Shown piece by piece: positions 10,944 through 22,186 of a stretch of 64,000 bases of DNA (the first letter of the stretch is position 1; each line of letters opens with the position of its first letter). Source of the stretch: Rozella allomycis CSF55 (lineage: Eukaryota; Rozellomycota); NCBI GenBank assembly GCA_000442015.1, contig KE561200.1, forward strand, positions 1-64,000, in the 5' to 3' direction. The notes under the pieces are model-generated. The model ran no database searches, was not told where the DNA came from, and was given only the letters and a program-made list of their open reading frames with translations. The translations under genes and the position numbers were made by a program.

Positions 10944-11599
10944 GATAGATAGTTGCTGTGCCACAAGAAGTCTTTGGAGATTGATTGCCACGTTCGTTTC
11001 GATATTAATCTATTATGTACTATGTACATTAGATACTCCATGTGTGATACTTTTAGGGGATTCCGAAGAATCGTCATCCATTCCTTCAGTTGATTCCACA
11101 ATAAAAAAGGGAAAATAACAAAACGCTGCTGTCACACTTTTCATGCCATTTCTTAAGTTTTTGATCGCGAGTGAGCCGCCATCCTCTTCCACTTTTAGTA
11201 AAGATGTCTTCAACAAAAGGACTAAAAAGCGGCCACGCGCCACTCAATCCCTGGTAAACATAACAAGATCATGAATCCTTTCGTCAGCGCGTAGCAGTGT
11301 AGCACATCAACGGCCGTGCACATTTTCCGAAAGAATAATATTGGTGTTAACTTTACAAGGAATTGGGATTATAGAGGATAGCAAATGTTTGAATATACCT
11401 AGAAATGTGGCAAGTACATGACGATGCTGTATGTGGAATATTCAATCGAATTTAAACCTTTGACATTGTTCAAACAAACATAATTTGCTCAAAACAATAT
11501 TGCAATCAATCGTCATTTAGTTTTAATTAAAATTTAGAAACCAATTTTAGTTGACCGAATTACAAAGTAACGCAAGCTATGATCAAATCATCAAATACA
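10944..11599. other. Intergenic region between the F-box gene and the pseudogene cluster
   Basis: About 650 bp with only short, low-quality reading frames on both strands. It contains the F-box gene's upstream region. I recognise no gene. It may include further decayed sequence, since the next 1.5 kb is pseudogene debris. Confidence 0.4.
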
Positions 11600-12060
11600 T
11601 TTTAGACAAAATTTACGGTTAATCGCGCAAAAGAATTTAATGAAATGATATTAAGGCGTTTGACAAGAATTGTCGAGGAGTACCAAAGGTTTGAAAATGA
11701 GAACGTTGAAATAGGAACATTTTTTTGTTCCACTTATTTGTGAATTGTTACGTAAAGAAATCATTGACGAGATCCAACAACCTCCAATTGTTAATAAAAC
11801 AAGGGATCAATTGAGCGCGAAACGAAAGATCAGTCATTAATGAAAAATTTGTTCTAGTGACCGATTTACACAAATAGCGCCAACCCACTACCTATTAATA
11901 GATATGACAAGCCACAATTTAAAAATAGATCTGACATTAATAGGCGCAAAACTTGCCAAAATTAAAGTCAAATTATTTCCAAACTCTAAAATTGCGAATT
12001 TATCACAAAAGTTATCATGAATAAAGAAAAACCGGCATGGAAAAACTTTGCCCTTAACAG
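11600..12060 (+). pseudogene. Decayed plus-strand fragments of the C2CD3-like gene
   Basis: Two stretches read like the C2CD3-like gene at 31658-34309, in the same (+) orientation. About 11618-11665 matches the region near 32806-32853 (NRAKELKEMIF segment). About 11885-12050 matches the C2-domain exon near 33515-33710. Intervening exon sequence is deleted, and stops and frameshifts disrupt every frame. It lies head-to-head with the minus-strand fragment that follows, implying duplication plus rearrangement. Confidence 0.7.
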
Positions 12061-12169
12061 GATGACAAAACTTTGCAATCAAAAATTTACTTTCACTAAA
12101 ATTTATAATTCGAGTAAATATTCCAAAAAAAATTCGTCCGGAATCTTCTACTTGCCACATTTGTAACAA

Positions 12170-12940
12170 GATGTCTGTTCCTTTGCAGAAATAATTCATT
12201 TTCACTCATTGAGGCATCATCAATAGATTCATAGTCTGCTGATCGTTTTTCAAAGCTATTTATTCTTGAACTATTTCCAATAGCCAACATATCAACTTCT
12301 CTATCACTAATGAAATAGAACTCAGTCGGGAACTTGAACCTGCATCACTGATATAATCTTCATACTCATCAATTTCAAGTCTATCCTCTGCTATTTTCTG
12401 AAGTGGCGACGGCAAACGCCCAAATATCATTTCTTTTAATTCTTTGGCGCGATTAAACATATATTCAATACTATTATTATCCTTTTTCACATAAACTTGG
12501 CGTCAGTACATTTGGATGATGTCGACGATACAAGGGGACACATATTAAGTTCAGGATTACTCTCGTTTCTATTCTCTTCATCCTCTTTTATGCATTCACA
12601 TTAAACTTGATTAATAGTATGTCGCTGCAACATGTTTCACAGGATTTTCAGTCTCATCCTCCGCACTAGGTTAGTTCCCATTGAATTGAAAGGCTCGCCC
12701 GACCAGCGAAAAGTGCATGTGGGCGCCATTTTAGGTGTCATTGGTCCCGCGTACTTTTTGTCTTCATTCGAAAAGTTTAGCCAATCGTATTCTTCAAGAA
12801 CAATTTTAAAGCAGCCTGAAATAGGGCCATTCACGTTAGAAGGTACACTTGGGGTGGGCTTTGAAGACATGATTTTGGCGCGAAGAAATTTATATAAACA
12901 AATGGAATCCATGAGATTTATTAACCAACAAACAAAAATG
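12170..12940 (-). pseudogene. Decayed minus-strand 5' half of the C2CD3-like gene
   Basis: On the minus strand, positions about 12940-12690 reproduce the 5' UTR and first exon of the C2CD3-like gene (GPISGCFKIVLEEYDWLNF region, start ATG equivalent at 12870). About 12660-12200 then reproduces the middle exon (KKDNNSIEYM, ISDAGSSS, SADYESIDDASM). The exon encoding the rest of the N-terminal C2 domain and the next exon are missing, and frameshifts occur. The opposite-strand ORF at 12632-13078 is therefore mostly antisense of this copy. Confidence 0.8.
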
Positions 12941-12951
12941 AATAAGACGGA

Positions 12952-13078
12952 AACAGTAATTTGGATGAAAAATAATGAGCTTGAATATGACGATGAAAAT
13001 TTTAATTTGGAGTATGAATTAAGTGCTACTGAAATTTCTTTAGTAGAGACAACACGTCCTTTACGAATTTGGCTTTAG
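12952..13078 (+). pseudogene. 3' fragment of an F-box/LamG family gene
   Basis: Encodes about 40 C-terminal residues (WMKNNELEYDDEN ... SLVETTRPLRIWL, stop at 13078). These match the end of the F-box/LamG protein (LMKNNAMEYKE ... LVKTTRPLEIWL). No F-box or sandwich domain precedes it; instead it abuts the antisense C2CD3 fragment. It is a truncated duplicate, probably non-functional. Confidence 0.75.
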
Positions 13079-13117
13079 TTGAATTAATATATTTATTATT
13101 AAATAATTCTATCAATG

Positions 13118-14496
13118 TTATTTATTTTTATTGGTGCTTAGTGCATTCCTGATTCTAATTCGATTTCTATATAATACATATAGATAACCCAAAAGACAAA
13201 TGATGAAAACACCTATAGTGAACCATCTAAACCAATTTATCAATGGTCTATTAAGTCTCGGATCATCGCCCTTTTCATTGAAGTTAAAATTCGGCGAGGT
13301 TTGAATATTTGTATTCACAATTGATGGTACGTCTAATCCATTGTAATCATAGTTCGTTTGTTTAACACCTTTTACGTTAGGAGTAATGTTTATTAATCGT
13401 TTGGTGGTTCCGTAAAGACCAGTCTCGCTAATCAAGTCGGTTTTTGCCGCTAAAATAATTTCTTCTTTGATTTGAAATGAATTAAGGTTGTTATCCGCCT
13501 GTAAAAGACATGCGGCAACCCCTGCCACAAGGGCGGCGCTGGCAGAGGTTCCATGAACGTACATGTACTTGTTATATTCGCTAATATCGAATTTCGCTGC
13601 TAATAATTGACTTCCTGGAGCAAATACAGTCACACAAGGTCCCCAATTCGAAAATGACGCTCTTCCATTACTCTTTGTTGATGCTGCCACTGTGATAACT
13701 CCAGGAACTTTATTTCCAGAATACAAACATGCGTCATCATTTTCGTTTCCTGCACTAGTTACTACAACAATTCCATTCGATATCGCATCTTCAAATGCCT
13801 TTTCTACAATAAGACTTTTTGAAGTGGACATTGATATGAGCATTATGGCAGGTTTCCGGTGATTCTGAATTACCCAAGAGATTCCCTGCAGGAGAGTTTT
13901 TACTGTAGCCTTTTCTTCTCTTTTGCAGCCAGCTATGGGTACCGATATCCCAATTGCATCCTTGGCAGGTCCAATTACTTTCCGAGTGCTAAAGAGGCAA
14001 TTGCTGTTCCATGCGAATTACACATACCGAGGCTTGATGAAGCAGCGAAATTCGCCTCTTCACTCATTCTTCCTTGATACTCTTGATGGTTTTGTTGAAT
14101 TGGTGTATCTAAAATATAGACTTTGACTCCATTCCCAGTATGTGCAAATTTAAATGATCCAGTATCTTTGTTTCCTTCTATGCGATCTAGATGCCATGGG
14201 GCCGGTTTCTCCTCGTAATAGTAGACGTCATGTTGTATTAACTCTGAATCGGGTTCTATGTGGTTTATATACGCTTGATTTTCTAATAATTTCATATCAT
14301 TAGATGAATTCAGTGTTATATAAAGGGTGTTAAACGGTAAGCCGATTAATTCTTGAACATTGGCAATTGCACTCAATTTTTCTATAGCCGCTTCCGTGCT
14401 ATACTCCATATTCAAAATCGCGATATAAGATGCCTGAATTTTGCAGTATATTAATGACGCTAATAGATTGGGTATCAAAAGAACCAATTTCATCAT
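13118..14496 (-). CDS. Membrane-anchored subtilisin-like serine protease (S8), with one apparent frameshift
   Basis: Secretory S8 protease. The ATG at 14496 starts a signal peptide (MMKLVLLIPNLLASLIYCK). Next comes an I9-type propeptide (SYIAILNMEY ... INHIEPDSELIQ). The catalytic domain has Asp in VKVYILDTPI, His in CNSHGTAIAS and Ser in HGTSASAALVAG. It ends in a transmembrane helix (FTIGVFIICLLGYLYVLY) and a short basic tail, so the enzyme would be tethered at the plasma membrane or an endomembrane. Near 13974 the frame changes by one nucleotide (after LALGK; homology resumes at VIGPAKDAIG); no intron of usual form explains it. This is a sequencing error or a recent inactivation. Its start is only 21 bp from that of exportin-5. 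Confidence 0.8.
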
Positions 14497-14517
14497 TTCC
14501 CGAATTTCGTAAATCCA

Positions 14518-17500
14518 ATGGAAAAGATTGAAGAACTTTTGTTGTTGATTTATTCTCCGAATTGTACGAACCAGCAGAGATTAAGTGCACAGAAAGTAAT
14601 TTAAAGTATATGAAGAGATAGACTTTGGAAGAGTACAAAAGCTCACCGAATCTAGAAATTCTATCAAAGCTTTTGGGTCCAGAAAAAGATGAAAGAGTGT
14701 ACATGTTTGGATGGAACTGTTTGTTGGATGTTTTAAAACACCAGTGGAGCAATGTAGATCAGAATACACGAGAGTCAATTTTGAGTGTGGTGCAACAGCA
14801 GGTTGAAAAAGTAAAACAGAAATAGGAATGTTAAAAGGTGAATGAAAATTCTGCTTCTAGCTATAAAGAGAAGGTACTTTATTTGTAAGAGATGTAAAGG
14901 TTGGCCAAGTGTCTGCTGAATTATTGTTGCGTGTTCCAATGATACAAGAATGGCTGCAGTCATTGTTTTCTTCAAATGTAAACTATTTATTTAAAATTTA
15001 ACTGATGGGACATGCAGAGGTTGGATTTGTGATAATGAGGAATTTGGCTGACATTGTTTTTGATCCCGAGGCTCATTTTGATGAACAATCGAAATCAGAA
15101 TATAAATCAATTGTGATGAAAATATGTTCAACTTTTGTTCCATTTGTTATAAGTTGTTTCGAGCGTATTTTGAACGGACAGAGAGTGTCAATGTCGAATG
15201 CATTCAACAAAAATTTGATGCTTTGCTTGTGTTCGCTTGTTGAGCACGTTACGTTAAAGTAAGTTTTGATTTAGCTGATGAAAGTATTTTTGACGATGAA
15301 AGATTTATTCCTTTAATTTGCAATTCGATTGTTTTGTTCAACAAGAATGAATCGTTGCTTTCTTGTGATATTTTAATTGTTTTATTTAACAGGAGCATTA
15401 AATATGAAGAAAGGGATGTTATTGTTCCCTTCTTTTCTACATTTTGTTTAGAAAAATTAATGCTTTTTGTTCAAAAGACTTATTTAGATTTAGAATTCTA
15501 TCAAATCTTGACTAAAATCACTCAAGTAAGGATTAAACTTTGCAGGGGTGTAGTTTATTGTTTCGATTGGGGAAAGGCACATTTCAAACAAAAAGCATCC
15601 ATTTATTCCACCAAATTTTAACATCTATTTAAACTTTTTGAAATTACTAACTGAGCATCCAAGTATTGTAATAAGCAGTAGCACTTTACAACTCTGGATT
15701 GAAATTTTAAAGAATAATTTTTTCAGAGTTGAAATTGATCCATTTTTGGGTGATGTAATTAGAATAGCTTCATCAAATATCTTAAAAGGGGCGAACGATT
15801 TGAGCCCTGAAATGAAAATGTTTGCCAAGGCTGACTTTGAGCTTGATTCTGAATACCAAAGTTTCATTGCATTGTATAGAGGGAGAATGCACGAATGGTT
15901 AAAGCATGTGGCTGTGCTGAAAGTAAAATATGGATTTAACATTTATAGCCATTTGAATCTCTAGAGTTCATTACAAGAAATTTGACCAATTTAATTCCAC
16001 AAATAAACGCATTACAGACCCTGGTCAATGCAAAGACGCCAATTTTGATTCAATTGGAATCTTCAGTTAAAATATTAGATTGTATTTTAATTGGCATTAA
16101 TAATTCGTCTATTGATCAAAGTGGATTATTAGCAGTCTATGAAAGAATATTTAATGTGGCCATGAGTATTCAATCGAACGATCCCCTAATTCTCTCGCAT
16201 CAATTGAGTTGTTTGTCGCTTCCAGTGGCACTTTTTAAGTATAAGCCAGAATTTGTGGCAACTTTTACACAAAAAGTAAATATTTTAACGTCGTCTTAAA
16301 AGATTATTCCATACGCATCCGCCAACTTGGGCTCATGTGGCAAGGATGGTATCATTTTAAGAAGAAAAGCCACTGGATTACTTTTAAAACTTTCAGATCA
16401 AATTCCGCAATCTTTTCTAGTAAATTTCATTATTTGTTTTAAAAGCCATACTCTAATGATTTTTTGGGTCTTTTAACTCAATTTATGCAGTCAGGAAAAG
16501 AATTTTCACATCAAAAAGGAAATTTATTTGAAGTTTGTCTTGCGATTGGAAGCAATTTAATGACTACTGAAAAGGAAAATGGATTGAAATACATTGAACA
16601 ATGTTTGACACTTATTTTTAATCAATTGAATGATCCTTCATTTCAAAACACATTTGAGAATTTAGATTCTTTCAAATCCCTGACTGGATTAGCCTATCTT
16701 GGTAAAAAGGATTTACCCTTGCAACAAATCGAACAATTTGCTAATTATAGAAAACATTTATCGCTTTTGACTTTAATGACTTTGGCGTACTTCAAAAAAG
16801 AAATTTCAATTGATTCTTTTACCCATTTGTCTATTAAATTTCACCTGGTTTTATTGAGAACGCTTCATACTCTCCTCTTGCAAAATAACTTTTTAGATTC
16901 TTCTAAATCTTCAAGTTTAACCAGTTTAGACTTTGAAGTTGATGATAAATCATGGGCTTCAATCGGAGACCAAGTCTTGCGCCAATGGGTTACAACTTTG
17001 TTATCCCAACTTTATTCAAGTGTTGGTTTGATGACAAAGCAAAACATTTTCTATTCTGAATTTCCATTATTTGCTTCTTCTCTTGTTCAATTCTTGCCAA
17101 ATTTAAGCTTTTCAAACATTAAACTCATCATTGGATATTCTACAATCCCATTCGTAGAGAATGTTAAACCTGAATTCTACAATCATCTAAAAGATTTTAT
17201 TTTGGAATTATTAAAATCATTATCGCCGCGTTTCAACAACTATTGGTCTCGCGTTGCTGAAAATTTAGAATTTGGTGAACCGGACCAAGAAGACGAGTCA
17301 CCTGAAGATAGATTTACAAGAGATTCCAGTCGAAGCTTTCTTCAATGTTTATTTGATTTTTTATCAAAAGAAGATTTATTAATTTATTGCATTGAAAAAT
17401 GTCCAGTAAATTTTATTTGACAATATTNTTTTCTTCGTTTGTTCCATTCTTGCCAAATTTAAGCTTTTCAAACATTAAACTCATCATTGGATATTCTACA

Positions 17501-18334
17501 ATCCCATTCGTAGAGAATGTTAAAGCTGAATTCTACAATCATCTAAAAGATTTTATTTTGGAATTATTAAAATCATTATCACCGCGATTTAACAATTATT
17601 GGTCTCGCGTTGCTGAAAATTTAGAGTTTGGTGAACCGGACCAAGAAGACGAGTCACCTGAAGATAGATTTACAAGAGATTCCAGTCGAAGCTTTCTTCA
17701 ATGTTTATTTGATTTTTTATCAAAAGAAGATTTATTAATCTATTGCATTGAAAAATGTCCAGTAAACTTTATTTGACAATATTAATAGGTTTTCGGTCAT
17801 GAAATCCTTCTATTCTCCATTCAAGCATTAAACTGGAGAGACACAAATTGCTGCAGAAAAGCTTTAAATATTTTTCACAAATTTTCAACCTTTTCTTTAA
17901 ACCACGAATCATTTTACAAATTCATCGCATCGCAAGGTGTATCTGTTCTACTTAACGTTTTGAATACCGGTTACCAAAAGGAACTCTATCCAACAATCTT
18001 GACAATCATAACAGAAATTTACGCTTCATATTCCGAAAGAAAATTACATGAATTGCTCTGGGAAACATTTTCTCTTGTGCCAGGAATGTCTATTCAAAGG
18101 ATTAATGAAATGCACACACAGTTCAAAGAACAGAGAAAGCAAAAGAATGTAATGAAAACTTTTCTCAAAGATATTTGCGGAGTTGAATTATCGGAACAAT
18201 ACAAAATACGTGGAAAAGAGTTGTTGAAAATTCCATTCAAGTATCAGATTATCAATCCACCTGTGCAACAGCAAGAAGATGAACAGGAAGTTCAATTCAC
18301 TGCGGCAAGCTTGCAATCATTATTTGAAGATTAA
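14518..18334 (+). CDS. XPO5: Exportin-5/Msn5-like karyopherin (assembly duplication inside)
   Basis: RanGTP-dependent nuclear export receptor built of HEAT repeats. Exon 1 starts MEKIEELLLLIYSPNCTNQQ. Diagnostic stretches include YKSSPNLEILSKLLGPEKD, WNCLLDVLKHQWSN, the segment DPLILSHQLSCLSLPVALFK followed by YKPEF (human XPO5 has DPLILS...YRPEF), and the tail FKEQRKQKNVMKTFLKDICG. Ten introns, nine of 26-28 nt and one of 42 nt, give a continuous frame. About 350 nt is present twice around the N at 17428 (allele or contig overlap); a single copy gives a coherent gene. The stop lies in GATTAATAAATT. Confidence 0.85.
17075..17782 (+). repeat. Direct duplication of about 350 nt around the N at 17428 (assembly artefact)
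   Basis: Positions about 17075-17427 and 17429-17782 are near-identical exportin-5 exon sequence with a few silent differences. The first copy stops inside an intron that the second copy completes. Unmerged overlapping contig ends or alleles explain it better than a real duplication, because each copy also breaks or repeats HEAT sequence. Confidence 0.85.
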
Positions 18335-18940
18335 TAAATTATTTAGCTAATATCCAATGCGAATTATAATATGTTTAGTGTTTGCTAATGCAAGTACGAT
18401 TAAGATGTTTCTATATCATGCGCAATGAACAATCCTGTGACCTGTCAATTTTACATTTCATGACATTTCGCATAAACCGGCCTTGGTCATTAATTCTAAT
18501 TTGAAACTGTCACGTAATGTAGTGTTTTCTCCAATGTATATGTCACGACTGTCGACTTTAGAGCCTTTGACGTCTCTCTGTACTTGCATTTGTCATGACA
18601 TTGAATGGGGATAAGTAACTAGTAAGAGATCCATACCATATTCTTCGCACGCGACTCTTCGTTTATTTGCATCTCCTAATAGTCCTCTGCACGCTTTTGT
18701 CAACCCCAATTTTGCCATAAGGGACATATAGTATTATAGGGCGTCCTACAGGCGATAATTATATTTCTCTACAGCAGGACTATGGGATACGTCCTTAAAA
18801 GTTGTCCGAAATGCGGGCTTAAGTGTTGGCATAAGTTCGTTGCGGTCGTTCGTATTTTTTAAGCTGTTCGTTATTTGATAATGCAAATCTTTTTAAATAT
18901 GTCAACTTTACGATTTAAATATCACATCTGAAATTTTGTA
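18335..18940. other. 606-bp intergenic region, nothing recognised
   Basis: Less AT-rich than other spacers. It holds the exportin-5 3' end and the carnitine acetyltransferase promoter. Only very short ORFs occur (for example one with a CPKCGLKC motif near 18782-18861), too short and isolated to call. A structured RNA cannot be excluded by eye. Confidence 0.4.
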
Positions 18941-21048
18941 ATGTTGCTGCAATTTACAAAGCGATACATGTCGACCTTTTCTATGCAACAAAAAATACCC
19001 AGACTCCCTATCCCAACATTAGAAGAAACTGCAAAACGTTACCTTTTATCCCTCCAGCCTTTACTTGGTCCAAACGACTACACAAGGGCAGAAAGCGCAG
19101 TCAATGACTTTATTAAACCGAATGGGTTTGGCCAATTGCTGCAAAATCGTCTTTATGAATATGACAAAGTACAAAAAGTAAGACATGCGTGGAATGTCAA
19201 TGGTAGTACTCTTGGCTGGAAGATATTTGGTTCAACAAGGCATATTTGGAATATAGAGAGCCGGTTCTTGTTAATGTTAATTGGTTTATGTTGATGAAAG
19301 ATTCTCCAATTGTCCCAGAATCATTGCTTGTGCAGAAAGGTAATAAATTCTTGAACGAGATGAATAGGAGAGGGTCAACCATTATGTGACATTCAATTGT
19401 ACAGGGCAGCATGTATAATACGATTTGCCTTGGAATACCATTTGAAAATTATAAAGTACGTTATAGATTTGCAATTTTTACAGANAGTACGTTATATATT
19501 TGCAATTTGTACAGAGAGGAAATCCCAGTGGACAAAATCAAAGACACTGTTCTCTGCATGAACCAATACAGAAATATGTTTGGAGTGACAAGAATCCCAA
19601 AAGAGAGCAGAGATGAAATTCTCTTCCCCTTTCCTTCCTCTTCAAAGACTGTTTGCATTTTGATTGAAGACCAAATTTATTCGTTGCAGGTGATTGGTGA
19701 CAATGGGATTTATTCAATTGGGGAGATCCTCAATGAGCTAAAAGCGTTAAAAGATGTTCACTTGAAGAGTACGAAATATGAGAGCGTTTGCGTGCTAACA
19801 GGAGAACATAGAGATGTTTGGACAAAAGCCTACAATATCTTAAGTAAATCTGAAATAAACAAGGAGTCGTTTAATAAAATAAATAACTCGCTGCTTTGTA
19901 TGAGTTTAGATCATGTCTCCCCTGGAAATGATCTTGATTTGTCTGCACGAATGGCATTTCATAGGTTGGATGGAAGAAATCGATGGTTCGACAAGGCTTT
20001 ATCGTTCTGTGTATTTTCAAATGGTAGAGCAGCTTTAAATGGTGAAGTAATTCAAAAAGTTTTATGTTTTAGCATTCTCCTTGTGATGCTGTAGTGCCGG
20101 GGTATATATTGGATTACATTGTTTCACAAGAATCAAAACTTGGCAATATTGAAGAAATAAAAACTGACCAAAATTATTTGTTTGATCATTTGAAATGGGA
20201 TGTGAATGATGGCGTGAGGCAAATGATTGAAAATGCTAAGGCAAACGTGTTGAAAACAATAAATGACCAGGACACCGTTGTCTTTTATTTCAAAGTTGGA
20301 TCACTAGCCTTAAAAGAGCGTAATTATTTCATTTTTTATTTATTAGTGAGATGCAGCCCTGATGGATTTGCTCAAATGGGAATGCAATTGGCTTTCTACA
20401 AAATGCATCAAAGATGTCCAGCTACTTATGAATCAGCTTCAACAAGACAATTTTTGCACGGGAGAACTGAATGGTAAATTTTTCTTATTGGTTTAATCAC
20501 AGTGTTCGCGTTTTAAGCAATGAATCTCTAAAATTTGTTCAGTCCATGCAAGATTTTAAGGAATCTGATTCGACTAAATTTGACAACTTTAAAGAAGCCT
20601 TAAAAAGCCATCTAAGATATAGTAATTTCATTATGATTGTAGAATTCAAGTGACTGATGCGACTCTTGGGCGTGGGGTTGATAGACACCTCTTAGGATTA
20701 AGAATGATGATGCAACCAGATGAATCACATCAAATGTTTAAAGTATCAAATTATTTTTAATTTCAAAAGGATCNGGATCCGTCGTTTGCCGCCAGTTGCA
20801 ACTTTGAATTGTCAACCAGCAACATGTCACCAGGAAATGCTCAACTGGCACTTGGCTTTGGCACAGTCACTGACACTGGCTACGGTATAAATTATGCAAT
20901 TGCAAAGGATTACATGAAATTCACCATCAGCAGCAAATATTCATGCCCAGAGACATCCTCATCGCAGTTTAGACAACTACTAGAGAATTCTCTCAAAGAA
21001 ATACATAGCTTGCTGGTTAAAAATTCTCAATCTACTGCCAAACTTTAA
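18941..21048 (+). CDS. CAT2: Carnitine O-acetyltransferase, Cat2-like, with mitochondrial and peroxisomal signals
   Basis: Moves acetyl groups between CoA and carnitine for shuttling between peroxisome and mitochondrion. The start MLLQFTKRYMSTFSMQQ looks like a mitochondrial presequence. Family landmarks in order: RLPIPTLEETAKRYL, YREPVLVNVNWF, QLYRAACIIRFALEY, LCMNQYRNMFGVTRIP, catalytic His in NGEHSPCDAVVPGY, TYESASTRQFLHGRTE, GRGVDRHLLGLR, STSNMSPGNAQLALGFG. The last three residues are AKL, a peroxisomal PTS1 variant also found on yeast Cat2. Eight introns of 26-29 nt; two Ns (19485, 20774) fall at intron or exon edges with small duplications. The stop lies in CTTTAATAAATA. Confidence 0.9.
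19455..19515 (+). repeat. 30-nt duplication flanking the N at 19485, inside an intron
   Basis: The intron after QLYRAACIIRFALEY... appears twice, separated by N, with two mismatches. One copy removed gives a normal 28-nt intron. Assembly artefact. Confidence 0.8.
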
Positions 21049-21078
21049 TAAATATTTTTTCTGAATTTCTATTTCCCA

Positions 21079-21638
21079 ATGACAGTTCCCAATTTCAATC
21101 AAACTGATGAAAGTCTTATTTCAAAAGTCAAGACTAGGTAAAAGCAACCAAAAAATGTCTTAGCGCAATACATGTTAAAGAAACAATGCAATTATATGTT
21201 CAACGATACCCACCTCTCGCTGCTTTTCTGTTCGTTTTATTGCTGATTTCTTCACTACCAATAACAATTTATTTGGTGTTTTCTGTTACATCTGCTGCGA
21301 TTGTCTTATCAATTGCTTTGATAGGATTTGCACTAGTCGAAGGTTAGAATCAATTCAAAAAGTTATTTAGGCTTCTTGGTAGTCGTATCAGGAGGAATCC
21401 TGCTATTTATTCTTGCAAGTAAAATTAAATGTTTTTAATGTCTTAATAGGTATTTGTTTTATTTTCCATTGATAAAGTTATCACTGGCGTCACTACTTTC
21501 ATATTCTTTTGGATTACTCTGGCTTGGGCTGCATTAAAAGGAACAAGCGCGACAATTGGGAAAATTAATCTTCTTTTGTCGCATGCTTCTACAAAATTGG
21601 AACAAGTTAATCATATAAAACTGAGAAAAGATGAATAA
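21079..21638 (+). CDS. Promethin/LDAF1-like small membrane protein (lipid droplet)
   Basis: About 147 residues after removing three introns: 25 nt, 28 nt, and a third interval of about 59 nt that may be two abutting introns. MTVPNFNQTDESL is followed by an amphipathic segment (ETMQLYVQRYPPL). Then come a long double hairpin of hydrophobic helices (AAFLFVLLLISSLPITIYLV, VLSIALIGFALVEGFLVVVS, TGVTTFIFFWITLAWAAL) and a polar tail. The hairpin pattern with a central LVEG resembles promethin/LDAF1, which works with seipin at sites of lipid-droplet formation. The family match is from memory of the pattern and is moderate; another four-helix membrane protein is possible. The stop lies in GAATAAAG. 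Confidence 0.5.
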
Positions 21639-21705
21639 AGTACACAAAATAAACTATTTAATCATTTGCTTTCAATATGTCTTTACTTTAATTTATTCAT
21701 GTTAT

Positions 21706-22053
21706 TTATCCAGCAAAATGTATGGCGAAAGCAAACAATAATATTGAACAAAGAACATAATCTGCTACAGATCTTTCGGGTGTGATCTGTAAATCTTTAG
21801 ATCGTCCAATTGTGAAACGGAGATTAGCTATTTTGCATAATTTAAATTATTTACTGGCGAGTACAAAACATCCAACTGAAGTTCCAAACCCACTTAGAAA
21901 GGCATTGTATGGAAACGTTCCAACCAGCGCACAATATACAAACTGAATAATACCAGTCAAAACACAAAACAACAAATAACTATCAATAATTTTGAGCTTC
22001 CAAGGTGTATTCTGATAATATGACGCTTTAACTTGTTCAAACGCCAATGTCAT
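21706..22053 (-). CDS. OST2: DAD1/OST2 subunit of oligosaccharyltransferase
   Basis: Small ER membrane subunit needed for N-glycosylation. The ATG at 22053 leads to [20 protein letters not shown], then [20 protein letters not shown], the DAD1 signature. A 27-nt intron follows VLA. The second exon gives [12 protein letters not shown] ... SPERx-like [16 protein letters not shown] and ends AIHFAG, matching the conserved C-terminal helix (family end NFVG/NFIG). Total about 106 residues, near the family size. Confidence 0.9.
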
Positions 22054-22186
22054 ATTAGTTCAGAAATTTACGACATTTTATTCAGACGGGAGTTGGTAAA
22101 ATGTGGCATGAATCCTGACAGTAAGAGGCATTTTATGTTGTGGAATATGAGCCAAATTTAATTTTTTAGTTCGTCTACTAATGCAA

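Noticed and set aside
12632-13078. A single plus-strand 148-residue protein
   Set aside because: Its first part is the antisense of the C2CD3 pseudogene; only the last ~40 residues (F-box/LamG fragment) are sense.
17075-17782. A real internal duplication of HEAT repeats in exportin-5
   Set aside because: The N between near-identical copies, and the intron cut short at the join, point to assembly.
18782-18861. A mini-protein with a CPKCGLKC motif in the 18.3-18.9 kb spacer
   Set aside because: Only 26 codons, isolated, no second zinc half-site or supporting context.
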